Shown piece by piece: positions 48,480 through 58,028 of a stretch of DNA of 64,000 nt. Below the pieces are notes generated by a model. That model was not told where the DNA came from and searched no databases. It worked only from the letters and a program-made list of their open reading frames with translations. Origin of the DNA: Delphinapterus leucas (Eukaryota; Chordata; Mammalia; Artiodactyla; Monodontidae); contig NW_022098076.1 of assembly GCF_002288925.2 (NCBI RefSeq), positions 88,110,964 through 88,174,963 of the forward strand, in the 5' to 3' direction. The translations under genes and the position numbers were made by a program. Position 1 is the first letter of the stretch, and the number at the start of each line of letters is the position of its first letter.

Positions 48480-48610
48480 AGGATGTGCCCAAGTGGGGAA
48501 AATTTAGTCTTCAGAAGAAATGAATTTGAAACTGGCTGGGAACAATTCTTATCAAATTTCCAAGTTAGCAGTTTTCACCGAGAGCTAATTGAACAATCTC
48601 TGTAAGCGGC
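48480..48610. promoter_or_regulatory. Candidate conserved noncoding enhancer segment
   Basis: An AT-richer, non-repetitive island sits in GC-rich surroundings. It contains GAGCTAATTGAACAATC, which combines a homeodomain-type TAATTG site with a SOX-type ACAAT site, and a second CTAATTCC. It resembles vertebrate conserved noncoding elements. No conservation data are available here, so the call is an inference. Confidence 0.3.
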
Positions 48611-50904
48611 CTAATTCCATTTGCAGGAGGTTCCCGCAGCGTTGTGAGGAGTGCCCTGGTGGCTGAGGGCAGAAGAGGCTGTTCTAAGTCTCTCAGTTGG
48701 TTTTGACCTTTGAAAATGGATGCATTTTCAGGTTTGGGCAGCAGCCGTGCCACTCTGCCCTGGCTGCCTGGCTCCCCAGTCACTTCCAAAGCCATGTTCT
48801 GAGTGTTCTGGGTATGGAAAGGCTGAGTGAGTTTCTCGTCTGGTTAGCCTGGTAAAATGGGTCTGGAGACGGAACATCTCCAGGAGGCTCAGCCAGCCTG
48901 GCCAGGCAGGGTTGAGAGTGTAGGTGCAGAGGAGTGGAGAGGCCGAGGGCCGGGGCCCTGCCCGTCGGCACCACGCTGGGCCGAGACCCCGCTGCCGGTG
49001 CCAGCCTCATCCGTCGTCTCTGGGAGTTCTGTGGGAGTGCAGCGCAGCCCGCTTGGCTTGGCCGGCCCAGCGCTGACCTCAGTCTGGACTGTGCCTGCCC
49101 CAACTGTGGGTCGGCCCACGGAGGCTGCCCTGTCCCTAGGCTGTATTCAAGGGGCCTCTCTTGACCTGACGGGTATGGGCCCTTCTCTTCTCTCCTGTGC
49201 CCAGTGGACTTGAGAAGACAGTTTTAGGGACAGGGCCTCGGGTGATGCTCCGCGGTTACCTACGTGCTCGTCACACACGGTCTCCCCTGGGGTCCTTCTT
49301 CAGCAGAGGGAGGCCCAGACAAGCCTCCTCCTCTCCACCCAAACCTCTTGGGCCAGCCTCCCCTGCTGGGAGCTCACAGCTGCGAGGATACATAGCCTCT
49401 TCCCTGGGTAGCCACTTCCTGCCGGACGGTTGGTTGGTCTGGTACTGACCCCCAGGTTCTTTCCCATTAGCTCCTTTGCCTCTGAAAACATAGATCTTTT
49501 GGAAACTTAAAACAGCAATCAGAAAACAGTACAGAGGCCCTTCTCACCCTCTCTTCAAACTATTACTTCTTTCACCAACAAACGTATTGAGAGGAGTCCC
49601 CACTGGACCGCCTCCCTCACCCTTGAATCTTTGGTCTTCGGAAACAACTTCCCCACCCTCAGGGCTGTGGCCACAGGCTCCTCCTTGCTGAGTCCGGTGG
49701 CCTCTCCAAGGCCCCCCTCCTCAGCTCAGGGTCTGCACGGGGCACAATTGCCCAGCTGGAGCTGGCTCCCTCTTAGGCCATGTGGGCTTCTGGGCCACCT
49801 CGTCACCCTCTGAGGTCCCTCCCCTCCGCTCCCAGAGCCTCACTTTGGCGTGCAGCTCCGAACTCGGGGCTGCCCTGGCCTTTCTTGCTGCCTCTGGCTA
49901 CGGCCTGCAAGCCCTCAGATTCGTCAGCTACCCCCCGACTGCGCCGGGCCTCTGGTCCCTGTGCCCCACTGCCACCGTGTGCTTCCCTTTCATGGCCGTC
50001 CTCATTCAGCAGCCTCCCCCAGCTCCCCCGCGCAGCCCACATCCTGGAGTCTGGCTCCCCAGGCCCCGGAGGCCCGTCCCGCCCTCACCTCGTAGCCCTC
50101 CTCCCTCTTCCCTTGATTCCTAATTTTCCGAATATGGCTGATGCATGTTTTTCCCTCGTCCACACCTTTGCTCTTTTATCCCTTTCATGTGAAGTGTTTC
50201 CCTCCTCTTGGCCGTCTCCTGAAATTGGTCTTAGATTTGTGGGTGTATCCCCCCCCCACGAGGCTGGGGGCTCCTGGAGGGCAGGCCAAGGCTTCCTGGT
50301 GGCAGCAGGGCCCGGGACATGGCAGAGGCAGCAGGGTGTCGAGGTCACACAAACTGGTGGCGAACCCAGCTGCTGGTTACGAGGTGCGGGACTTGGGCCT
50401 GATCACCTTTCCTTTCTGCACCTTAAGCTTCCCCACACATTAGAAAGGGGTGGAAGCACCTCCCAGGCTGCAGGAGGATTTAATGGGCCACACCTAGGCT
50501 GTCGCCTGCCCTCTGTCGCAGGTGCTTGTCTCTTCCCTCTCTCCCTGCACCCACCCACAGCAGCAGCTCCGAAAAGCTTTCAGGCTGAGTAAGTGAACAA
50601 ACAAACGAATGGCTGGAGGGGGGCTGGGTAAAATGACAAAGGCCACCAGCTTGCTGTGAGTGGGGACAGGTGCTCTGTAGACTCGGGGGATGGGCAAAGA
50701 ACAGGGGAGGGCTGTAGCTTCTTTCTCAGTGCTTGGGAGTGATGTCAGCTTCTTAGGCAGAGCTTTATGTTTTCAACAACCTCTAGCAGCAAGTGTTAGG
50801 GGTCAGAAGTATATGCGTGAGGGCTGTGTGCCCGCGCAGAAAAGGGGCTTTGGGGCAGGGACCCAGCCCTTTCAACTTCTGAGTGTGCACCATCCTGGGA
50901 GTCC

Positions 50905-51790
50905 TTCATCGTGCACAGATTTATTGAGCGTCTACACTGTGCCAGGCCTCACACTGGGCCCAGGGTAGGCGGCGCTGGGTGGGGAGGGGAGATACAGCCT
51001 ACGATCAAAGGGGTGATCACAGCAGTGTGGGCTAAGTGCTGTGATGGGATAGGAACGGGATGCCCAGGAGGCACATAGGAGCCAGGTGGGCCCCTCATGC
51101 TGCCTCCCCAGAGGAAGGGACATCTGAGAAAAAGAGATGGGGGGAGAATGGTGTAGGATTCCAGGCTAAGGGAACAGCAGTGCAAATGGACAGAAGCAAG
51201 AAAGAGCCCCAAGAATTCAATATGGGGACTTCCCTGGTGGTCCATTGGTTAAGAATCCGCCTTCCAATGCAGGGGACGAAGGTTTGATTCCTGGTCGGGG
51301 GACTAAGATCCCATATGCTGTGGGGCAACTAAACCTGCGCGCTCAGGAGCCCACACGCCACAACTAGAGAGAAGCCCACAGGCTGCAATGAAAAAGATCC
51401 TGTGGGCTGCAGCTAAGGCCCGATGCAGCCAAATAAATAATAAATAAATAAATATATTTTTTAAAAGAATTCAATATGACTGGAGTGTGAGGGTTAGGGG
51501 GGCAGCGAGAAGGGAGAGGTGACCCGAGCACATGACAAGAGGTGGCCTGGAAAACCTCATTTTACCAGGAGGTGGAACTGTCCTGAGGACAGTGGTCGCC
51601 CCTGAAGGGCTTCAGGCAGGAGAGGGGCGTGACCATCCAGATTTGCCTTTGAGAGAGAAAGCATCTCTCTGGGTGTGAAGACTGAAACAGCAGGGAGTGG
51701 CTAGAAATAGGGACGCCAGTTGCTAAGACATGGAGGCCTGGACCGAGGTGGTGGCATTATGGCGGGAAGCGTCTAGGACCTTGCTGTATT
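50905..51790 (-). repeat. L2 LINE 3' region (antisense), interrupted by a SINE
   Basis: 'agatttattgagcgtctaca', 'ctgtgccaggcctcacact', 'gggctaagtgctgtgatggg', 'ggaacagcagtgcaaatgg', then after the SINE 'gggcttcaggcaggagaggg' and 'gcatctctctgggtgtgaag'. These are consecutive reversed L2 blocks. Confidence 0.8.
51211..51478 (+). repeat. CHR-type SINE with perfect 14-bp target duplication, inside L2
   Basis: AAGAATTCAATATG flanks the element at 51211-51224 and 51465-51478. The head is GGGACTTCCCTGGTGGTCCA and the tail is (AATA)n. The B-box position reads GGTTTGATTCC, a diverged form of GGTTCGA. It is the only full-length SINE between 24.2 and 55.0 kb. Confidence 0.93.
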
Positions 51791-51839
51791 CAGCCCAAAC
51801 CCTAGGGTCGGGGCACCCAGGCCAGTCACTTGCGCAGCA

Positions 51840-52015
51840 TGCGTAATAATAATGTAATATTTATTTAAGACCAGGCACTTGTCTATCGTATGCCCACTTT
51901 TTTCAGGTAAATAAATTGAGATTCAGAGAGGTTAAGAAATTTACCTGAAATCACACAGCTAACGAGTGGTAGAGCTGGGACTCAAGGCGAGCTGCTGAGC
52001 TGGTAACCACTAACC
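51840..52015 (-). repeat. MIR SINE (antisense)
   Basis: 'gattcagagaggttaagaaa', 'cctgaaatcacacagctaac', 'tggtagagctgggactcaag' and 'ggtaaccactaacc' are a clear reversed MIR. Confidence 0.85.
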
Positions 52016-53481
52016 TCCTCCTCTCCAGTTGCCCGGGCTGTGCACTTGCATCAGGGAAGGAGGGGGGTCAGGACAGGTGAGGAGCATGCGCCTCACCATA
52101 GGACATGCCCAGCCACCCAACCAGAGGGCCTCCTGTGGCCACAGACACACCCAGTTTCTTCATGGACAAGGGTGGGCAGCCTTCCTCCGAAGAGGCAGAC
52201 ATTTTAGCCCATTTCTCTTTTAGCCACTGCCTCACCACTGTCAGGTAGAGCGGCCTTTCCCAAACATCATCCTTTAAGATGTGACACAAACAGTTTCAAC
52301 CATCAGTGAGCAGTAAGTGCCGCATCCCAGTAGCTCCTTCTCACCAAATCCTGATGCATGTTAGCATCTTAAAGGCAAAGGGATGTCCTATAATAAAAAA
52401 ATCACATGAATTAAGGCCCTAGCATTTCATATATATCTATACTTTTTTGTTAAGTAAGTAACGTTAACACAGTCTGGCATATACCATTCTAGACAAGGCA
52501 TCTCTGCCGCGTGAGGAGCGTGTGTACTTGTGTGTAGCTTGCCTGTGGTCTTTACCTGCCATCTGCCATAGCAGGTGAGGGACTCTGAGGCCTCTAGGCT
52601 TGCTCACCTCCTCCCTGGGATGAGAAGCCTTCCCTCCAGCACCTGGAGGCCCAGAGCACAGGTAGGTGGGGTGCTGCGGAGTTAGTGCTGCCGAGCTTGC
52701 ATCCTGGCACGGCCCCCTGGCTAGACCTTCATCTGTCTGTCACAGCAGAGCCGGCCCAGCCCTCCAGGGTCATGGGGCCCCTGGTGGCACTGAGCTCCAG
52801 ATGCTCAGCAGATGCCAGGCCTGAGACCAAGGCCCCAGCTCTGAGGATTTGGCTTGCGGTTCTGGAAGGTGATCCTGGCTGGTGGCCATTCCTGAGCCCT
52901 ATTTAGAGCAGTTGTCAGGCAGTTGCTGAGATCCAGCTCCCGTCCCCCTCCCCTGCAGAGGGGAGTGAGCTCATGCCTGTGCCGCGCTGGGGCGGGGGCT
53001 GGGTTATGATCAGGGCAGGTACCCAGACCAGGGAGCAAGTCTGAGGCCAGGGCAATGTGCAGGGCTCCATCCCGACTTGGGTTTCACACCCCAGTTAGTA
53101 TGTGCAGTTCGCTCTCAGAGGACATCCTAACCACCCAGGACAGCTTGGAGCATCTCTGAGGGCCTGGGCATGCAGCTCTGCCCCTCAGAGGCAGGAGGAG
53201 ATCAGGGTGAAGGGGTGCTTGCTGACCGGTCAGCTGTGGGAGCACCTCTTCTAATCAGCCTGCCTCCCCTCAGAGCGCTGTTCACTCTCCCTGACTGAGC
53301 AAAGCCTTCAGCCCCAGAGCTGGCTTTGGCCAAGGAAAAACACACTGAATGGGAGCCCAGAGACCCCTGGACCTTGGGCCGCAGGGCTGCAGTTTATAAA
53401 GTAAGGCTCTTTCCTGCCCAGAAGTTGCTGGGTTCTAAGCTGCGCCTGCCACGTCCCAGGTCCTGCGGCAGGAAGATGCTG

Positions 53482-53500
53482 GGCGCCCCCTGCTGGCCTG
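53482..53500 (-). promoter_or_regulatory. Strong CTCF-like binding motif
   Basis: GGCGCCCCCTGCTGGCC on the + strand is the reverse complement of the CTCF core (CCAGCAGGGGGCGC). It matches the known consensus at nearly every informative position. It lies in unique, GC-rich intron sequence, not in a SINE. Confidence 0.6.
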
Positions 53501-54544
53501 TCCGGGAACTGACCCGTGAGGAGGACCTGTGGAGCCCCGAAGGAGCGGGCCCCTGTGCAGGCCCAGATGAGAGCAGCGACACCCACCTACCCCCGCCCCA
53601 GTACTGGCCAGCCCGGCTCCCCTTCCGGATGCCCGGCCCCGTTTCTGACGGTGAATCCTGAACTCATTGCAATCTGGCTGCTGATCGCTTGCCTTTCCCT
53701 TGGCCTTCCTGTTGCCACGCCGCGTGGGGGGACCTGGGCCATCGTTGCTGCACCCTCCCAGGCACCCCAGGGCTGGATGGGCTCGGGCTCCAGGCGCTGT
53801 CCTGCTTTCTCCCGCCCACAGGCTTGCACTTCCTCCCCGCCCCGCCCCCCACCTGGGGGTGTAAGAAGGACTTTGCGGACAGGTTGTGGAGAGACGGTCC
53901 CTGCAGCTATCCTAGGACACTAATGAGCTGTGTGGCAGCACCGAGGGATCGGGCTTACTGCTGTGCCACCTCCCTGTTAGGTGACACTGACATTTTTCTG
54001 GGAGGCATGGGCTGTATCTCTGAACTGTCTTGGAGGGAGGCTGCCCTCTTAACTCCGGCCCCCTGTCCTGAGGGGCGGGCTGAGACACTCACGGATGTGG
54101 AGCCCCCAGAGGTACGAAGGGGCCTGTCCAAGGTCAGCCCCTGCGACCAAAGCTTCGCAAGACTTTCAAGGTAACAGGAGCACACTTGTTTTTCTCTCAC
54201 CAGCCTCAGGTGACTCGTGGGACCGTACAGGGGGTCGCTGGAGAAGCAGCTTGACTGAGGACTGTTATCACTGCCTGGGGCTTCGGGTATCAGTTCCACC
54301 CTGCTGTCCCTTCCCTGTGTTCTCCACCTTATATGAGATCTGAGGCGGGAGAGCCCCTGCAGGAAATAGGAGCTAGAACACAGCTCATTAGGCGGCTCCC
54401 TGAACATTCAGTTCCTTTGACCCGAGGGGTGGGGGTGAGGTTAGAGAGGGCGGGACACAGGCTGGAGCCCCCGCCCCTCCAGCCCTGCGCTGCTGCTTGC
54501 CCTGCCCTAGCCTGAGCTCACATAACCCTCCTATGGGGCCATGC

Positions 54545-54562
54545 TGTCCCCTGCTGGCCACG
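54545..54562 (-). promoter_or_regulatory. Second CTCF-like motif, same orientation
   Basis: TGTCCCCTGCTGGCCAC on the + strand keeps the CCCCTGCTGGCCA part of the reversed CTCF core, with a mismatch in the GCGC part. It lies 1.06 kb from the stronger motif at 53482. Confidence 0.4.
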
Positions 54563-55077
54563 CTTGCAAAACGCAGCTCAGGGTCAGCCCCAAGGTTACA
54601 GGTGCTCCCTCCTTGCCCAAGCCTGAAGCTGAACTAGACCGCAGGGCTCCAAGGAGCAGCCTGTGTGCCCCCGGCCCACAGTGATACTGGGACTGCATGG
54701 GGAGACAAGTCTGGAACCGCCCGGCACAGTCACGTGTGCTGAGTAGGCAACAAATGAGTGGCTGAATTGTGCATCTGAAGCGTTTACGTGATGATGTTCT
54801 GCAGGGTCTGACCAACAGCAGGCAGACATCAAGTCAGACATCAATCTAGCAGGACTTGAGACTCCTCTCGAGTTGACAAGATCTAAATATGAAAACCAAA
54901 TGTGAAGAGTCAAATGGTGCTAGACTGTGACACAGGTGGCCCTAGACAGGCTGACCCTTGTTGCCAGGTAACTAATCAGGCAGTAAGTGCCCAGGAGGGA
55001 TGGAGATGCCCTTCAGGGAAGACATGGAAAGGTCAGAGGAGGGTGACAAATGGCAGGGATGGAAATCACAGGGCACC

Positions 55078-55178
55078 ACGCGGCTTGCAGGACCTTAGCT
55101 CCCCAAGGACCAGGGATTGAACCGAAGCCATCGGCAGTGAAAGTGCGGAGTCCTAACCACTGGACCGCCAGGGAATTC
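55078..55178 (-). repeat. CHR-1-like SINE head, truncated (antisense)
   Basis: 'ccttagctccccaaggacc', 'agggattgaaccg' and 'cctaaccactggaccgccag' followed by GGAATTCCC are the reversed SINE head. The tail is missing and no convincing target duplication is seen. Confidence 0.85.
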
Positions 55179-55184
55179 CCAGCA

Positions 55185-55400
55185 CCTCCCGTGTCTTGAG
55201 GCTGACGTCATGCCAGGCACAGGGTCTGCCCTTGAAACATGTTTTTCTCCTGTTGGTTTGCACAGCCACTCTGCAAAGCACGTGCTATTATTATCCCTGT
55301 TCCACGTTCAAGAAAATAGAACAGAAAAGGTCGGTGACTTGTGCAGGGTCCTACAGCAAGAACATGCTGGGGCTAGGATGTAGGCCTCGCTCAGGAGGTT
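55185..55400 (-). repeat. MIR SINE (antisense), diverged
   Basis: 'gcacgtgctattattatccc', 'cggtgacttgtgcagggtcc' and 'aacatgctggggctaggatg' fit MIR in reverse. Confidence 0.6.
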
Positions 55401-56744
55401 TGGTGGTCGGGTTCCAGCGCATGAACTCGAGGGGTTTAGCAGGAAGTGATATGCTCAAGGACAGGTTTTGGGGTGGGAGGCAGGATGGCCGCTTAAAAGA
55501 CTGTTGCTGCAACCCAGCGGGGAATGAAGAAACTCATTCTACACACAGGCCTCCTGCATGGCGGAAGGGCCACTGAGACCTGACCCTTGCAGTCCTTCAC
55601 CCAAGCCCTTCCCCATGGTGGGTGGTAGGCTGGGGCTCGGCCCACCACGGTGCCCACACAGGAGCTAGGAGTGCAGGCCATGGGTGGGCCTCCTCCCGAG
55701 GTCCAGGCCAGGTCCTGGTGGTGCCTGCCGTGGGGCATTCCACAGCCCTTCTTCTTCACAAGGTGGGCTTTGCAGGGAGACAGACGTGCTCTGGGCGACA
55801 GCCCGGCAGACCAGAGCCACCCCTCAGCGTAGAGGCCTAGCCTGGGGAAGGCGGGGCTCTGCCCACTCACGCTCTTGTCCCCCCACTGGCTGTTTCTTCC
55901 CAAGAGCTTGGGGAGGGGACGAGGCTAACCCCAAGCACTGCCCACACCTCCAGAAGGGGACGTTCATTTCGGGCCCCCAGCTGCTGCCAGGCCTGCCAGA
56001 GCTTCCTCCCTGACCTCTCCTGCCTCTGTGGGAGAAACATGGGCTTGACCTACAACCTAGAGCTTCAGGTTCAAGGCTGGGAAGAGGCTCCCCTAAGCTG
56101 GGCAAGGCCCCAAGAGCCTCCCCAAGGGAGGAGGCTTTCCCCACGTAGGGCACCAGCCCACACCCACGCCCCTTCCTGGAGGCTTCAGCTCTCGTACACG
56201 TGCCTGATCCACTTGTCCTCTGCGGGCGCCCTGGGCGGGACAGCAGCACGTGGGCTTCCTGCCCCAGATCGCGGGGCTGAGGGTGGTGCTGAGCTCAGCG
56301 CGGTGATGCGGCGTCCCCCTCTGCCTGACTCCTGCGCTTTGGCACACTTCTGCCCTCCCCCGTCAGTCCCTGCTGCTCCCTGTGACTCTTGGCCTGCTTT
56401 GGAGCCACATCCATTCACACTCGTGGACCCTAATCACGCTCGGGCGATGCAGGCCTGGAGCGTTGACTCCTAGAAGGATGGCTCTGTGGTTTGAACACCT
56501 CAGCAACGCCTTTGTCTTGTCCCAAAACGCACGGCTTTCCTCTTGCCCTCTGTGACTCTCCTGTTCATCCTCAGAGACACTCATCTTTCCAGGGGGGAAA
56601 AGAAGCCACGTACTCCTGGGAACGGGGGGCTCTGGGTCTGCGCGCCCGCCTCTACACAGCCCCGTGCAGAGTCCTCTGACTCCTCATGGCCTGCCCGGGC
56701 ATAGTGTTTTTTTACAGCTGGACGTGCCCCCCAGTGTTCTGGGA

Positions 56745-57050
56745 AGCTTAGTCATTCAGCAGAGATCTTTACTGAGCACCTTCTCTGGGTCAGGTGAGGT
56801 CCCAAGCACCAGGGCTACAGGGGGGAATAAGACAGGCACCATCCCTGCTGTCCAGGATCCCCATCTAGTAGGAGACCCAGCACACGAGCTAACACATCAG
56901 CAGGGAAGAGTACAGACTGGTTAGGGCCGTGAGGGGCATGAGCCGAGGAATGAGGGGGAAGCAACTTGCAGGAGCAAAGTAGATTGGATGCCGGGGGTGG
57001 GGGGGCAGCTTGAAGCTGACACAGGGGTGCAAGAGAGCCAGCTTAGCAGA
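56745..57050 (-). repeat. L2 LINE 3' end (antisense) next to a DIS3L2 acceptor
   Basis: 'cattcagcagagatctttac', 'tgagcaccttctctgggtca', 'ccccatctagtaggagaccc' and 'gggccgtgaggggcatgag' fit a reversed L2. It ends about 40 bp before the splice acceptor at 57092, so it may overlap the branch-point region of the large intron. Confidence 0.65.
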
Positions 57051-57092
57051 GAAGCAGGAAAGAACGACCCCCGCGGTCCCTCCCCACTGCAG

Positions 57093-57276
57093 GCTCGTGG
57101 AAGAGTTCATGCTCTTGGCCAACATGGCTGTGGCCCGCAAGATCCACTGCACCTTCCCCGAGCAAGCCCTGCTACGGCGGCACCCCCCACCCCAGACCAA
57201 GATGCTCAACGACCTGGTGGAATTCTGTGGCCAGATGGGGCTGCCCATGGACTTCAGCTCTGCAGGGGCCCTCAAT
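57093..57276 (+). CDS. DIS3L2: DIS3L2 coding exon 2 of 8 in window (RNB domain)
   Basis: This 184-nt exon follows CCCCACTGCAG and precedes the donor GTGAGT at 57277. Its first base completes the Lys codon begun at 25382. The peptide starts [19 protein letters not shown] and continues through [17 protein letters not shown] to [14 protein letters not shown], about 61 residues of the central RNB domain. The [14 protein letters not shown] helix is highly conserved in DIS3-family enzymes, where it lies close to the RNA channel. It differs from my recollection of the human protein at only a few positions. The reading frame stays open into the following intron to 57885. I see no frameshift or damaged residue. 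Confidence 0.97.
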
Positions 57277-57941
57277 GTGAGTGCTGGGAGCACAGGGGCC
57301 GGGGAGGCCCTGCTTAGGGAAGGAGGAAGAAGGCCTCTGCATCCCACCAGGGTCCGTTACCCTTTAGCCAGACCCCACCCCCACCCCAAGGGAGAGGGGA
57401 GGGCCTGGGGACAAAGCCTGCAGCTCACAGGGCCTGGGAGGGAGCCCGGGAGACCGAGGGAGTCCCCTCAGGGCTCAGCTGTGGGCAGGGGTCCTGTGGC
57501 CAGGGATGGGCCGGGCTCGGACCCAGAGGCTTCCGTAGGGGCTGGGATTATTGGAAGCCAGAGGCTGTTTTTCACGGGAAGGGGTATCAGATGCTCCCCA
57601 CCTGGAACTGAGCAGCATGGGGCTCAGGAATCCATGGCCTCGGCTCGCACTGCACAGGAGGGAGACTGTCCCCATCTGTGCTCCAGGCCTGGGGTAAACC
57701 AGCCCGTCCAGGCCAGCCAGCTGGACATAGAAGGACTGACCTCAAGCCAGGACCCTCGAGGCAGACCCAGTGTGGGACACAGTCTGGGGGCTGCCGGCCC
57801 CCCTGCACCCCACCCATGGCCATCTGAACAGGGCTGGGCCCCTCGGCTGACCTTTCCTCCCCAGGGCCAGATGATCAGTGGGTGATGGGGCCCCAGAGCC
57901 TCTCCCCAAGCCTGACTGCGTATCACATGGGTTCCTTCCAG
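57277..57941 (+). other. DIS3L2: DIS3L2 intron, 665 bp
   Basis: It starts GTGAGT and ends TTCCTTCCAG. It is GC-rich with no recognised repeat. It is open in the upstream exon's frame for about 200 codons before a stop at 57883-57885. Its length is not a multiple of three. Confidence 0.95.
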
Positions 57942-58028
57942 AAAAGTCTGATGGAGACATTTGGAGATGACAAGTACTCACTGGCCCGGAAGGAGGTGCT
58001 CACCAACATGTGCTCCCGGCCCATGCAG
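57942..58028 (+). CDS. DIS3L2: DIS3L2 coding exon 3 of 8 in window (RNB domain)
   Basis: This 87-nt, phase 0-0 exon encodes 29 residues, [20 protein letters not shown] followed by TNMCSRPMQ. The acceptor is TTCCTTCCAG and the donor GTAAGG at 58029. The segment belongs to the RNB domain just before its most conserved carboxyl motif. Because the exon is symmetric, skipping it would delete 29 residues without a frameshift. The Met residue after Leu (SLMETF) is a local difference from the human SLTKTF-like sequence, as far as I remember it. Confidence 0.97.

Larger units (their letters stand above)
25384..57092 (+). other. DIS3L2: Large DIS3L2 intron (31.7 kb)
   Basis: The intron starts GTAAGT and ends at CTGCAG. 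Its left part holds an L1 3' end, several MIR and L2 copies, and the L1M block 35340-37690. From about 37.9 kb on it is GC-rich with few recent repeats. I see no exon, RNA gene or processed pseudogene. Stretches where I recognise nothing specific are 26500-27600, 27830-28250, 29240-30640, 31860-35330, 37930-41370, 42220-43040, 47041-47780, 48610-50890, 52020-53480 and 55400-56740. The region 29530-30640 is T-rich and may be an old LINE that I cannot name. Confidence 0.92.

Noticed and set aside
57010..57885. A 291-codon open frame starting at ATG 57010 as an independent gene
   Set aside because: It contains the DIS3L2 exon 57093-57276 in frame. The left part is L2/intron and the right part is intron read-through, with clear splice sites at both exon edges.
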